Shown: one piece after another, positions 24,483 through 34,301 of the stretch
How positions within the stretch are numbered: position 1 is the stretch's first letter
How the letters are laid out: every line of letters starts with the position of its first letter
Source: Paraburkholderia sp.
GTDB lineage: Bacteria; Pseudomonadota; Gammaproteobacteria; Burkholderiales; Burkholderiaceae
Reading direction: 5' to 3'
Assembly: GCF_024281035.1 (NCBI RefSeq)
Contig: NZ_JAMXLH010000076.1
Location: forward strand, 1 to 64,000
DNA length: 64,000 bases
Position numbers and translations under genes: made by a program
The notes under the pieces: generated by a model
What the model saw: the letters and a program-made list of their open reading frames with translations, nothing else
What the model was told of the DNA's origin: nothing
Database searches by the model: none

Positions 24483-26009
24483 ATGCTCAGCGCCGACACT
24501 CTCACCCGCATCGCACTCGATCTTCAGCGGGGCAATTCGCACCGCGAGCGCTTCGAGCAGCTGATCCAGAGCGTGCGGCAGCTCTTTCGTTCCGACGCCT
24601 CCGCGCTGCTTCGCTACAACCGCGGCACTTTCATTCCGCTTGCCATCGACGGCCTGTCGCCCGACGTCATGGGGCGGCGCTTTCTCGTGAGCGAGCACCC
24701 GCGCCTGGAAGCGATTGCGCGCGCGGGCGACGTCGTGCGCTTTCCGCCGGACAGCGACCTGCCCGACCCGTACGACAGCCTGATTGCCCGGCTGGACCAT
24801 CTGCATGTGCATGCCTGCATGGGCATTCCGCTGCTCAGCGAAGAGGTGCTGATCGGCGCGCTGACCATCGACGGCCTGAATCCCTCGCAGTTCGACGGCT
24901 TCGACGATCAGGATCTCGGCGTGATCGGGGCGCTCGCCTCGGCGGCGCTCGCCAACGCGCTGCTGCTCGAACAGATGGCGAGCGATCCGCACGGCACCGC
25001 CAATCCCCCGGTGCGCCAGATTGCCGCAGCGACGGGCGAAGGCGAGATGATCGGCACCTCCGCCGCCATGCAGCAGTTGCGCAGCGAGATCGGCGTGGTG
25101 GCAGGAACGGATCTGAACGTGCTGATCCTCGGTGAGACCGGCACGGGAAAGGAATTGATTGCGCGGGCCGTTCACGCCGGTTCGGCGCGGCGCGCGAGCC
25201 CGCTCGTTTATCTGAATTGCGCGGCGCTGCCCGAGAGCGTCGCCGAGAGCGAGCTGTTCGGTCACGTGAAGGGCGCCTTCACCGGCGCCATCCACAATCG
25301 CACCGGCAAGTTCGAGCTGGCTCACCAGGGCACGCTGTTTCTCGACGAGATCGGCGAACTGCCGCTGTCGTTGCAGGCCAAGCTGCTGCGGGTGCTGCAA
25401 TACGGCGACCTGCAGCGTATCGGCGACGACAGCCAGCGCAAGGTCGACGTCCGCGTGATCGCCGCGACCAACAAGGACCTCAAGGCCGAAACCGTCACCG
25501 GGCAGTTCCGCCCCGATCTTTATCACCGCCTGAGCGTCTTTCCGCTACACGCGCCGTCGCTGCGCGAGCATTGCGAGGACATTCCGCTCCTGACCGGTTT
25601 CTTCCTCGAACGCTGGCGCGGCACGATGGGTCTGAATACGCTGTCCATCGACCAGGACACGCTGGATGCGCTGGCGGCGCGTCCGTGGCACGGCAACGTG
25701 CGCGAACTCGAACACGTGCTGCGCCGTGCGGCGGTGCTTGCGCGTGCCGAGCAGGGGGAAAAGGCCGTGATCCACGAGCATCACATCTGCCCGGGCGATC
25801 GCCAGCCTGTCGCGGGGCACACGCCGTTGGCGGCGCAGCCCGAGAACCTGCGCGAGATGAGTCTGAAGGACGCCACCGACGCGTTTCAGCGCTCGATGAT
25901 CAGCAAGGCAGTCGACGACTGTGACGGCAACTGGGCCGGGGCCGCGCGAAGGCTCGCGCTCAACCCGGGCAACCTGCATCGACTGGCGCTGCGGCTCGGG
26001 TTGAAGTAG
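24483..26009 (+). CDS. norR: Nitric-oxide-responsive sigma-54 activator
   Basis: NorR senses NO through a mononuclear iron in its N-terminal GAF domain and then drives sigma-54 transcription. The 508 residues contain a GAF domain (about 20-165), an AAA+ domain (about 190-425) with Walker A GETGTGKE at 217-224 and the sigma-54-contacting GAFTGA loop at 264-269, and a C-terminal Fis-type helix-turn-helix (GNWAGAARRLALNPGNLHRL). It is divergent from norVW with 161 bp between the starts. Convergence with glmS follows 33 bp downstream without a visible terminator. Confidence 0.96.
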   Translation: MLSADTLTRIALDLQRGNSHRERFEQLIQSVRQLFRSDASALLRYNRGTFIPLAIDGLSPDVMGRRFLVSEHPRLEAIARAGDVVRFPPDSDLPDPYDSLIARLDHLHVHACMGIPLLSEEVLIGALTIDGLNPSQFDGFDDQDLGVIGALASAALANALLLEQMASDPHGTANPPVRQIAAATGEGEMIGTSAAMQQLRSEIGVVAGTDLNVLILGETGTGKELIARAVHAGSARRASPLVYLNCAALPESVAESELFGHVKGAFTGAIHNRTGKFELAHQGTLFLDEIGELPLSLQAKLLRVLQYGDLQRIGDDSQRKVDVRVIAATNKDLKAETVTGQFRPDLYHRLSVFPLHAPSLREHCEDIPLLTGFFLERWRGTMGLNTLSIDQDTLDALAARPWHGNVRELEHVLRRAAVLARAEQGEKAVIHEHHICPGDRQPVAGHTPLAAQPENLREMSLKDATDAFQRSMISKAVDDCDGNWAGAARRLALNPGNLHRLALRLGLK

Positions 26010-26042
26010 TGCGGCCGGGCAAACCGCCCCGCCGCCCCACCC

Positions 26043-27860
26043 TCACTCCACCGTGACCGATTTCGCGAGATTACGCGGCTTATCGACATCCGTACCACGC
26101 ACACAGGCCGTGTGATACGCGAGCAGTTGCAGCGGCACGACGTGCAGGATCGGCGAAAGCAGCCCGTAGTGCTCCGGCATGCGAATGACGTGAATGCCGT
26201 CGCCGCTCGTGATGTGCGTATCGGCATCGGCGAACACATAAAGCCGGCCGCCGCGCGCGCGCACTTCCTGCATGTTCGACTTGAGCTTTTCGAGCAGCGC
26301 GTCGTTCGGCGCGACCGTCACGACCGGCATCGCCTCGGTCACGAGCGCCAGCGGGCCGTGCTTCAGTTCACCGGCCGGATAGGCTTCCGCGTGGATGTAC
26401 GAGATTTCCTTGAGCTTGAGCGCGCCTTCGAGCGCGATCGGATAGTGCAGCCCGCGGCCGAGGAAAAGCGCATTCTCCTTGCGCGCGAACTCCTCCGACC
26501 ACGCGATGATCTGCGGCTCCAGCGCCAGCACGCCGTTGAGCGCGGCAGGCAGGTGGCGCAGCAGCTTCACGTATTGCGCTTCCTGCTCGGCGCTCACGTG
26601 GCCGCGCAGCTTGCCCAGCGTCGCCGCAAGAATGAAGAGGCCGACCAGCTGCGTCGTGAACGCCTTCGTCGACGCCACACCGATCTCGCGGCCCGCGTGC
26701 GTGAGGAACTTCAGTTCGGTGAGCTGGACCATCGCACTCGTCGCGACGTTGCACACCGCGAGCGTGTGCGTCATGCCGAGCGACTGCGCATGCTTGAGCG
26801 CCGCGAGCGTATCCGCCGTTTCGCCCGACTGCGAAATCGTGACGACGAGCGCGCGCGGATTCGGCACCGACTCGCGATAGCGGTATTCGCTCGCGATCTC
26901 GACGTCGGTGCGGATCTTCGCCACCGATTCGAGCCAGTACTTCGCCGTGAGGCCCGCGTAGTAGCTCGTGCCGCACGCGAGAATCAGGATGCTGTCGATG
27001 TCCCCGAACACTGCGCGCGCGTTGTCGCCGAAGAGACCCGGCTCGAGCGCGTCCCCGGAGGGAATCGTGTCGCTGATCGCGCGCGGCTGCTCGAAGATTT
27101 CCTTCTGCATGTAGTGACGATACGGGCCGAGATCGACGGTGCCGCCGTAGGCCTGCACTTCGCGCGCTTCGCGCTGGACTTCGTGGCCGCTGTGATCGGC
27201 GATGCGCACACGTTCGAGCGTCAATTCGCAGACGTCGCCTTCTTCCAGGAAGATCATGTGGCTCGCGCTGCCCGCGACGGCGAGCGCATCCGAGGCGAGG
27301 AAGTTCTCGCCGTTGCCGAGGCCAACCACGAGCGGCGAGCCCGCGCGCGCGCCCACGACCGTGTGCGGCTGATCCTTGTGAACGACGGCGATCGCATACG
27401 CGCCGCTCAGTTGCTGGACGGCTTCGCGCACGGCGGCGAACAGGTCGCCGCGATAGAGGCTGTGCACGAGGTGCGCGATGACTTCCGTATCGGTCTGCGA
27501 AACGAATTCGTAGCCCTTCGCGCGCAGGGCCTCGCGCAGCGATTCGTAGTTTTCGATAATGCCGTTGTGAACGATGGCAAGCGCATCGTGCGAGAAGAGC
27601 GGATGCGCGTTGCTCACGGTCGGCGCGCCGTGCGTCGCCCAGCGCGTGTGCGAGATGCCGGTCACGCCTTCGAAGTGCGCCTCGCGCACCTGCTCGTCGA
27701 GTTCGGCCACGCGCGAGACGCTGCGCACGCGCTCGGCGCCCGCGCTCGTGACGACGGCGACGCCGCACGAATCGTAACCGCGATATTCGAGTCGCCGCAG
27801 TCCTTCGATCAGGACGGGCACGATATTACGAAGCGCCACCGCGCCAACAATGCCGCACAT
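26043..27860 (-). CDS. glmS: Glutamine-fructose-6-phosphate aminotransferase
   Basis: GlmS makes glucosamine-6-phosphate, the first step toward UDP-GlcNAc. At 605 residues it has an N-terminal glutaminase domain with the catalytic Cys directly after the initiator Met (MCGIVGAVAL). Two SIS domains follow (CGTSYYAGL, then SQSGETADT), and the protein ends in the conserved LAKSVTVE. AAAGGA precedes the ATG. The gene lies 39 bp after glmU and is co-transcribed with it. No glmS ribozyme is seen, as expected outside Gram-positives. Confidence 0.97.
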   Translation of the reverse strand: MCGIVGAVALRNIVPVLIEGLRRLEYRGYDSCGVAVVTSAGAERVRSVSRVAELDEQVREAHFEGVTGISHTRWATHGAPTVSNAHPLFSHDALAIVHNGIIENYESLREALRAKGYEFVSQTDTEVIAHLVHSLYRGDLFAAVREAVQQLSGAYAIAVVHKDQPHTVVGARAGSPLVVGLGNGENFLASDALAVAGSASHMIFLEEGDVCELTLERVRIADHSGHEVQREAREVQAYGGTVDLGPYRHYMQKEIFEQPRAISDTIPSGDALEPGLFGDNARAVFGDIDSILILACGTSYYAGLTAKYWLESVAKIRTDVEIASEYRYRESVPNPRALVVTISQSGETADTLAALKHAQSLGMTHTLAVCNVATSAMVQLTELKFLTHAGREIGVASTKAFTTQLVGLFILAATLGKLRGHVSAEQEAQYVKLLRHLPAALNGVLALEPQIIAWSEEFARKENALFLGRGLHYPIALEGALKLKEISYIHAEAYPAGELKHGPLALVTEAMPVVTVAPNDALLEKLKSNMQEVRARGGRLYVFADADTHITSGDGIHVIRMPEHYGLLSPILHVVPLQLLAYHTACVRGTDVDKPRNLAKSVTVE

Positions 27861-27899
27861 AGCTTTCGATCCTTTGCAATAAAAAGTCCGGGGGCTGCG

Positions 27900-29273
27900 T
27901 TATTTCTTTTTCTTGACCGGTCGCACGTAGCCGGACTTCGAGACCTGCGATTTTTCGTTGAGCACGAGCATGTCGTCGGCGACGTCCTTCCACACCGTCG
28001 TGCCCGCCGCGATCGTGACGCCGCGGCCCACGCGCACCGGCGCGACCAGTTGCGTATCCGAGCCGACGAACACGTTGTCCCCGATCACCGTGCGGTGCTT
28101 GTTGGCGCCGTCGTAGTTGCAGGTGATGGTGCCCGCGCCGATGTTTACGCCCGCGCCGACATCGGCGTCGCCGACGTAGCTCAGGTGATTCGCCTTCGAA
28201 CCGTGACCGATGTTCGCGTTCTTGATCTCGACGAAATTGCCGACGTGGACCTCGTCAGCAAGCTGCGTTCCCGGGCGCAGACGCGCGTACGGTCCGAGCA
28301 CGGCCTGCGCGCCGACGCGCGCGTTCTCGATGTGCGTGTAGGCGTCGACGCGCGTGCCCGCGCCGATCTCGGCCTGGCGGATCACGCAGTTCGGGCCGAT
28401 GGCGACGTTGTCCGCCAGCGTCACGTCGCCCTCGAACACGCAGTTCACGTCGATAAATACGTCGCGCCCGCAGGTGAGCGTGCCGCGCACGTCGATGCGC
28501 GCGGGGTCCGCGAGCGTCACGCCCGCGACGAGCAGCGACTCCGCGACGTTACGCTGATAGACGCGCTCGAGTTCGGCGAGCTGCTGCTTGCTGTTGACGC
28601 CGAGCGTTTCCGCTTCGTCGTCGGGCTGCGCCGTGACGACCGGATGGCCCGCGGCGATGGCGTGCTCGACCACGTCGGTGAGATAGAACTCGCCCTGCGC
28701 GTTGTCGTTCTTCAGCGCGGCGAGCCAGCCCGCGAGCGGCGCGCTCGGCGTGACGACGATGCCCGTGTTGATCTCGTCGATCCGGCGCTCCGCCTCGCTC
28801 GCGTCTTTCTGCTCGACGATGCGCACCACCTTGCCCGCCGCGTCGCGCACGATGCGCCCGTATCCGGTCGGGTCGTCGAGCGTGACGGTCAGGATGCCGT
28901 AACCGCCCTTCTCCCCCGCCACGCGCGCGGCGTCGGTGAGACGCTTGAGCGTCGAGGCGCGCGTGAGCGGTACGTCGCCGTAAAGCACGAGCGTCGGCAC
29001 GCTCGTATCGAGCAACGGCAGCGCCTGCGCGAGTGCGTGGCCCGTGCCGCGCTGCTCGTGCTGCACGGCGAACTGGACGTCGGGCGCGGCGACCGCTTCG
29101 CGCACCGCATCGGCGCCGTGGCCGATCACGACGACGAGCCGGGTCGGTTCGAGCGTGCGGGCGGTATCGAGAACGTGCGAGAGAAGCGGCCGGCCGGCCA
29201 GCGGATGCAGCACTTTGGGCAGCGCCGAATGCATGCGCTTGCCCATGCCTGCCGCGAGAATCACGATGTTCAT
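27900..29273 (-). CDS. glmU: Bifunctional N-acetylglucosamine-1-phosphate uridyltransferase / glucosamine-1-phosphate acetyltransferase
   Basis: GlmU acetylates GlcN-1-P and then uridylates it, giving UDP-GlcNAc for peptidoglycan and lipopolysaccharide. The 457 residues have a pyrophosphorylase domain (LAAGMGKRMHSALPKVLHPL at about 7-26) and a left-handed beta-helix acyltransferase domain (about 250-457, including GAGTITCNYDG). The ATG at 29273 fits the conserved N-terminus MNIVILAAG, although no good ribosome site precedes it; a longer frame to 29330 exists. It forms an operon with glmS. Confidence 0.96.
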   Translation of the reverse strand: MNIVILAAGMGKRMHSALPKVLHPLAGRPLLSHVLDTARTLEPTRLVVVIGHGADAVREAVAAPDVQFAVQHEQRGTGHALAQALPLLDTSVPTLVLYGDVPLTRASTLKRLTDAARVAGEKGGYGILTVTLDDPTGYGRIVRDAAGKVVRIVEQKDASEAERRIDEINTGIVVTPSAPLAGWLAALKNDNAQGEFYLTDVVEHAIAAGHPVVTAQPDDEAETLGVNSKQQLAELERVYQRNVAESLLVAGVTLADPARIDVRGTLTCGRDVFIDVNCVFEGDVTLADNVAIGPNCVIRQAEIGAGTRVDAYTHIENARVGAQAVLGPYARLRPGTQLADEVHVGNFVEIKNANIGHGSKANHLSYVGDADVGAGVNIGAGTITCNYDGANKHRTVIGDNVFVGSDTQLVAPVRVGRGVTIAAGTTVWKDVADDMLVLNEKSQVSKSGYVRPVKKKK

Positions 29274-29344
29274 TGCATCGGTGAAGGGGAATTTGAAGCC
29301 GCCGATTCTAGCATGCAGGCCTACCCGCAAGAGGCGCGCTCACA

Positions 29345-29368
29345 GGGCCGGATGAGCGTATCCGGCCC
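29345..29368. terminator. Hairpin between ttcA and glmU, possible weak terminator
   Basis: A 9-bp stem GGGCCGGAT / ATCCGGCCC with a 6-nt loop, 45 bp after the ttcA stop codon on the minus strand. There is no clear T tract, so termination is uncertain. Confidence 0.4.
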
Positions 29369-29373
29369 CGCGG

Positions 29374-29412
29374 GCATCAAACGTGGAATCAAACGCAAAA
29401 TCAAACGCAGAA

Positions 29413-29421
<9 letters not shown>
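29374..29421 (+). repeat. 12-bp tandem array overlapping the ttcA stop codon
   Basis: Four units start at 29374, 29386, 29398 and 29410 (GCATCAAACGTG, GAATCAAACGCA, AAATCAAACGCA, then a diverged copy). The ttcA stop at 29413-29415 lies inside the last unit, so the array has grown at the 3' end of the gene. Confidence 0.75.
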
Positions 29422-30438
<1,017 letters not shown>

Positions 30439-30441
30439 GAA

Positions 30442-30837
30442 TCAGTCCTCTTTGATGCGAAAGACTTCGACGCCCACCGCGTCGCAGTCCGGATAAACGT
30501 CGGGCTTCTCGGTCGAGAGGCGCACGGCGCGCACGAGCGGGTGCGCGAGCAGCGCGGTCGCAAGATCGTCGCAGAGCGTTTCCTGCAGATGGATATGGCC
30601 CTGGCTCACGCGCGCGGCCACGGTCGCGCGCATGTAGTCATAGTCGACCACTTCGCGCAACTTGTCCTCGTGCGGCGTGGTCTGCGCGAGCGGCACGAAG
30701 AGATCGACGTTGATCACGACGCGCTGTTCGCCGCGTTTTTCGAAGTCGTGCACGCCGATGTTGATGTTGACTTCGTAGTTGCGCAAAAAGAGCCGGCGGC
30801 AATCGGCGAGCCGGGGGTGCAGCAAGACGGCGGACAT
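30442..30837 (-). CDS. folB: Dihydroneopterin aldolase
   Basis: FolB cleaves 7,8-dihydroneopterin to 6-hydroxymethyl-dihydropterin in folate synthesis. The 131 residues have the tunnelling-fold family features: NYEVNINIGVHDFEKRGEQRVVINVDL with the catalytic Glu region, DYDYMRATV and HIHLQETLCDDLA. The chosen ATG at 30837 has only a weak GGAAC site but matches the usual N-terminus. It lies between a FolM-like reductase gene and ttcA on the same strand, which fits a pterin/folate operon. Confidence 0.92.
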   Translation of the reverse strand: MSAVLLHPRLADCRRLFLRNYEVNINIGVHDFEKRGEQRVVINVDLFVPLAQTTPHEDKLREVVDYDYMRATVAARVSQGHIHLQETLCDDLATALLAHPLVRAVRLSTEKPDVYPDCDAVGVEVFRIKED

Positions 30838-30982
30838 AGTCGTTCCAGTCGATAAAAAAGCGTGCCTTCGCGGCACGCGCGCGGACGCAGGGCGCCCGGC
30901 GGTTCATACGGTATTCCTTCGTGCGCACGCGCAATGTTTCGCGCTGCGTCATGTTCCGGCGGATCGTTTTACGTGCCGCCGC

Positions 30983-31882
30983 TCACGCTCCCGTCAAATA
31001 CATCACGTCGCGCGGCAGCGGCACGAGGTGCTGTCCGCCGTCGACCACGAGCGTTGTTCCGGTTACGCCCGATGCGCCCGCGAGATACAGCGCGGCCTCG
31101 ACCAGATCGGCCGGCCGCGACGCGCGGCCGAGCGGCGTCAGCTTGTGCGCGGCCACGAAGCCTTCCGGCGTCTGGTCGGCCGACTGCAGCGTGAGACCCG
31201 GCGCAAGCCCGACCACGCGCACCTTCGGCGCGAGCGCCTGGGCGAGCGCGACGGTGGCGTTCGCGAGCGCGGCCTTCGTCAGCGTGTACGAGAGGTAATC
31301 CGGGTTCATGTTGTACAGCTTCTGGTCCAGCACGTTGATCACGCAGGTGCGCTGCGACTCGTCGGCCACGGCGGCATCGGGTGTCGCCTCGTACAGCGTG
31401 CGCGCCAGCACGAGCGGCGCGCCCACGTTGATCGCCATGAGGTTGAGCAGCTTCTCGTAGCCGATGTCGCGCGCCGTGTCTTCATCGAAGGACGACGCGT
31501 TGTTCAGCACGCACGCGGGCCGCCCGAGCGCCGCCGTGCAGGCGGGCACGAGCCGCGCGACGTCGGCCTCGCTCGCGAGGTCGGCGTGCAGCGCCACCGC
31601 GCGCCGCCCGAGCGCCTCGATCTGCGCGACGAGTTCGTCAGCCGCGTCCCCTGAGCCGCCGAAATGCACCGCCACGTCCCAGCCGCGCGCCGCAAAGCCC
31701 AGCGACAGCTCGCGCCCGATCCGGCGCGCGCCGCCCGTGACCAGCACCACGCGCGACAAAGCGCCCGCGGACGAACCGGGGCCAAAATCGGGGCCGGGTG
31801 TACCTGACGGGCCGGAGGGTCGGGATAAGCCGGAGGCCTCGGCGGAACCGCTAGACGGGCGGGAACCGGTAGGTGCGCTCAT
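30983..31882 (-). CDS. Short-chain dehydrogenase/reductase, probably FolM-like pteridine reductase
   Basis: A 299-residue SDR with the cofactor motif VLVTGGARRIGRELS (the GGxxxIG form and Arg residues typical of NADPH-dependent pteridine reductases), NNAS, and the catalytic YLSYTLTKAAL (Tyr-x-x-x-Lys). Its position directly upstream of folB supports a dihydropterin or dihydrofolate reductase role, inferred from context. The first 43 residues are a Ser/Gly/Pro-rich extension before the SDR fold; an internal start at the fold edge cannot be excluded. Upstream lies a toxin-antitoxin pair. Confidence 0.85.
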   Translation of the reverse strand: MSAPTGSRPSSGSAEASGLSRPSGPSGTPGPDFGPGSSAGALSRVVLVTGGARRIGRELSLGFAARGWDVAVHFGGSGDAADELVAQIEALGRRAVALHADLASEADVARLVPACTAALGRPACVLNNASSFDEDTARDIGYEKLLNLMAINVGAPLVLARTLYEATPDAAVADESQRTCVINVLDQKLYNMNPDYLSYTLTKAALANATVALAQALAPKVRVVGLAPGLTLQSADQTPEGFVAAHKLTPLGRASRPADLVEAALYLAGASGVTGTTLVVDGGQHLVPLPRDVMYLTGA

Positions 31883-32001
31883 TTACAGTGAAGCCTGCAG
31901 AGACAGACAAATTTATAACAATCAAAAGGTTGCATTCCCACTGTCCCCTGGCGGGACGCCTCACGCTCGCGCGGCCGTCCGGAACGCCGCAACACAAGGT
32001 G

Positions 32002-32322
32002 CTATCTGCGGTCGGCGAACACGGACAGCACAGCATTGTAGTCCTGGCCACCGCAGAACACGCCGAGGATATAGACGGTTGCATCGATCACAGCGAACGC
32101 AATAATCGCGCTCCCGCGATAATGGGTGATCCGCAAGCCCGGTCGGACGTCGTCGCGCGGCACGCCCCGCTGCGGAAACGATCTCAGGCTCTCGCAATAC
32201 TCTACGATCGAGTCGATATAGGTAGCAGCAACTTGCGGGGAGCCCTGGCCGGCAATGTAGTCCTCAAGCGCTTCAAGCTGCTGCACGGCCTCGGGAGCAA
32301 ATTCGACATTGAACGCCGTCAT
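32002..32322 (-). CDS. parE: RelE/ParE-family toxin
   Basis: A 106-residue toxin of the ParE/RelE superfamily: VEFAPEAVQQLEALEDYIAGQ at the N-terminus, a middle LRSFPQRGVPRDDVRPGLRI with the conserved arginines, and a C-terminal strand VYILGVFCGGQDY. ParE members poison DNA gyrase, while RelE members cut mRNA; which applies here is not decided by sequence. The ATG at 32322 shares one base with the antitoxin stop (TGATG), indicating coupled translation. The module splits a gene neighbourhood of otherwise housekeeping type. Confidence 0.88.
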   Translation of the reverse strand: MTAFNVEFAPEAVQQLEALEDYIAGQGSPQVAATYIDSIVEYCESLRSFPQRGVPRDDVRPGLRITHYRGSAIIAFAVIDATVYILGVFCGGQDYNAVLSVFADRR

Positions 32323-32600
32323 CAAGCCTTCGGCGTGCGCGTCTGACGTTTGGCGGCAAGACGCTCGCGAACTTGCCCGGTAGTCAGCGCCCGCGACGGA
32401 TCAGCCTTCAATGCTTCGTATGCCGGTGCGACTGTGTTCAGGAGCCACGATTCGACGGCCCGGTCGCGAGCGGCAAGCGTTCGCAATCCATCCCTGATTA
32501 CTTCGCTGTCGGATGCGTATTCACCGCTCTCGACCTTGGCGCGCACCAGCGCCGCCAACTCGGCGGGCAGCGTAATGCTGAACTGTTGGGTCGTTCGCAT
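32322..32600 (-). CDS. parD: ParD/CopG-type ribbon-helix-helix antitoxin
   Basis: The 92 residues start with the beta-strand RTTQQFSITLPAE of a ribbon-helix-helix fold, followed by LAALVRAKVESGEYASDSEVIRDGLRTL. The C-terminal half (about 50-92) is the toxin-binding tail. Such antitoxins bind an operator upstream and repress the pair. AGAGAGG ahead of the ATG at 32600 sets the start. A palindrome at 32624-32636 is the likely operator. Confidence 0.9.
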   Translation of the reverse strand: MRTTQQFSITLPAELAALVRAKVESGEYASDSEVIRDGLRTLAARDRAVESWLLNTVAPAYEALKADPSRALTTGQVRERLAAKRQTRTPKA

Positions 32601-32623
32601 GTGAGGCCTCTCTAGATTTCGAT

Positions 32624-32636
32624 AGGATTTAATCCT
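32624..32636. promoter_or_regulatory. Candidate ParD operator
   Basis: AGGATTTAATCCT is a perfect 6-bp-arm palindrome 24 bp upstream of the parD start, in an A/T-rich patch that would also contain the promoter. Confidence 0.6.
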
Positions 32637-32726
32637 GCATGATACGCGCAACGCGGTGGGCAGACGCACGATGAGGCGGGCCGCAGAAAGCCAGAAGCGG
32701 AGGCGAAATCAAGGCGGCAACGGCCA

Positions 32727-32762
32727 AATGACTTTGAAAATCCGGTGACTTTGAAAATCCGG
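32727..32762 (+). repeat. 17-bp direct duplication between parD and the MidA-type gene
   Basis: TGACTTTGAAAATCCGG occurs twice head to tail in the 224-bp gap. It may mark a replication-slippage or junction event; no matching copy was seen on the other side of parDE. Confidence 0.7.
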
Positions 32763-32812
32763 TCGAAAGTCGGCAACCCTCCTCTATCCCCGAAAATCAC
32801 GAAAGAGCCATT

Positions 32813-32818
32813 TACAAT
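32813..32818 (+). promoter_or_regulatory. -10-like element adjacent to the MidA-type start codon
   Basis: TACAAT ends 6 bp before the ATG at 32825, so transcription from it would start at or by the A of ATG. The -35 region is poor. Only GGCGGG, directly abutting the ATG, resembles a ribosome site. Confidence 0.4.
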
Positions 32819-32824
32819 GGCGGG

Positions 32825-34054
32825 ATGAATCCGAAAGCTCACGAACCCGATAGTTTACCTGTTCCCGAACCGGCCGCGCTCGCGCAGTCCGAGGCACTTG
32901 CCGCAAGCTTGCGCGCCGAGATCGCCGCGGCGGGCGGCTGGCTGCCATTCGAGCGCTATATGGAGCGCGCGCTCTACGCGCCGGGACTGGGCTACTACAG
33001 CGGCGGCGCACGCAAGTTCGGCCTGTTCGCCGCCGACGGCAGCGACTTCGTGACCGCGCCCGAACTCTCGCCCCTCTTCGCTTCGACACTCGCGCGCGCG
33101 CTCGCCGAAGCGCTCGCGGCGAGCGGCACGCGCGCGCTGATGGAGTTCGGCGCGGGCACGGGCAAGCTCGCGGCGGGCATCCTGCTCGCGCTCGACGCAC
33201 TCGGCGTCGCGTTCGATTCATATGCCATCGTCGATCTTTCGGGCGAATTGCGCGCGCGCCAGCGCGAAACCCTCGAAGCGAGTGCGCCGCATCTCGTGGC
33301 CCGCGTGACGTGGCTCGACGCCCTGCCCGCGCAGTTCGAGGGCGTGGTGATCGGCAATGAAGTGCTCGACGCGATGCCGGTGCGGCTTTTTGCCCGCAAG
33401 GACGCCGTGTGGCACGAGCGCGGCGTGGCAGTGAACGCGCAGGGCGCGTTCGTGTTCTCGGATCGGCCGGCGGTAAGCGGCGGCAGCGAAGGCTGCGGAT
33501 GCAGTGAACCCGGCGCACACTGGCCCGAAGGCGTGCTCGCCGGCATCGAGGGCCGCGACGACTACGTGGCCGAAACGCACGACGCGGCGCTCGCGTTCAC
33601 GCGCACCGTCTGTACGATGCTCGTGCGCGGCGCCGCGTTCTTCATCGACTACGGGTTCCCGAACCGCGAGTTCTATCATCCGCAGCGCGTCCAGGGCACG
33701 CTGATGTGCCACTACCGTCATCGCGCGCATGACGATCCGTTTCTCTATCCGGGCTTGCAGGACATCACGGCGCACGTCGAATTCACGGGCATCGCGCAAG
33801 CCGGCATCGACGCGGGCGCGGATCTGCTCGGCTACACCTCGCAGGCGCGCTTTCTGATGAACGCGGGCATTACGGACGTGCTTTCGGAAATCGATCCGGG
33901 CGATGTCGCGCGCTTCCTGCCCGCCGCGAATGCGGTGCAAAAACTCGTCTCCGAATCGGAGATGGGCGAGCTCTTCAAGGTGATCGCGTTCTCGCGCGGC
34001 ATCGACGGAACACTCGCCGCATTCGCACGCGGCGATCGCAGCCACACACTCTAG
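32825..34054 (+). CDS. MidA/NDUFAF7-type SAM-dependent protein methyltransferase
   Basis: A 409-residue member of the DUF185/MidA family, whose mitochondrial relative methylates an arginine of a complex I subunit. It shows the family start FERYMERALYAPGLGYYSGG, the SAM-binding motif MEFGAGTGKLAAGIL at about 109-123, GNEVLDAMPV and FIDYGFPNREFYHPQR. The bacterial substrate is not known. A DUF2905 gene follows 5 bp downstream. The start codon is almost abutted by a promoter-like element, hinting at a leaderless message. Confidence 0.92.
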   Translation: MNPKAHEPDSLPVPEPAALAQSEALAASLRAEIAAAGGWLPFERYMERALYAPGLGYYSGGARKFGLFAADGSDFVTAPELSPLFASTLARALAEALAASGTRALMEFGAGTGKLAAGILLALDALGVAFDSYAIVDLSGELRARQRETLEASAPHLVARVTWLDALPAQFEGVVIGNEVLDAMPVRLFARKDAVWHERGVAVNAQGAFVFSDRPAVSGGSEGCGCSEPGAHWPEGVLAGIEGRDDYVAETHDAALAFTRTVCTMLVRGAAFFIDYGFPNREFYHPQRVQGTLMCHYRHRAHDDPFLYPGLQDITAHVEFTGIAQAGIDAGADLLGYTSQARFLMNAGITDVLSEIDPGDVARFLPAANAVQKLVSESEMGELFKVIAFSRGIDGTLAAFARGDRSHTL

Positions 34055-34059
34055 ACGCC

Positions 34060-34254
34060 ATGATCCGCTGGTTCCTCACCACGTTCATCGCCGTGGCGAT
34101 CCTCTCGGGTGCGCAGCCGTGGCTGCGCAAGCTCGGCATCGGCAGACTGCCCGGCGACGTCACGCTGCGCCTCTTCGGCCGCGAATACCCGCTGCCGTTC
34201 ATGTCGACGCTCGTGCTTTCGCTGTTGCTTTCGCTGCTCGTGCGCGCGCTCTGA
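34060..34254 (+). CDS. DUF2905 small membrane protein
   Basis: The 64 residues match the DUF2905 pattern. There are two membrane helices (WFLTTFIAVAILSGA and FMSTLVLSLLLSLLV) around the conserved loop LGIGRLPGDVTLRLFGREYPLPF. Function is unknown. It starts 5 bp after the MidA-type gene and is certainly co-transcribed with it. Confidence 0.9.
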   Translation: MIRWFLTTFIAVAILSGAQPWLRKLGIGRLPGDVTLRLFGREYPLPFMSTLVLSLLLSLLVRAL

Positions 34255-34301
34255 GCGACGTGCGCTGCGGGCGCAAGCCACCCGCAGCGCCCAGACCGCG
34301 C

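Noticed and set aside
26043..27900. glmS ribozyme upstream of glmS
   Set aside because: Only 39 bp separate glmU and glmS and no ribozyme core is present.
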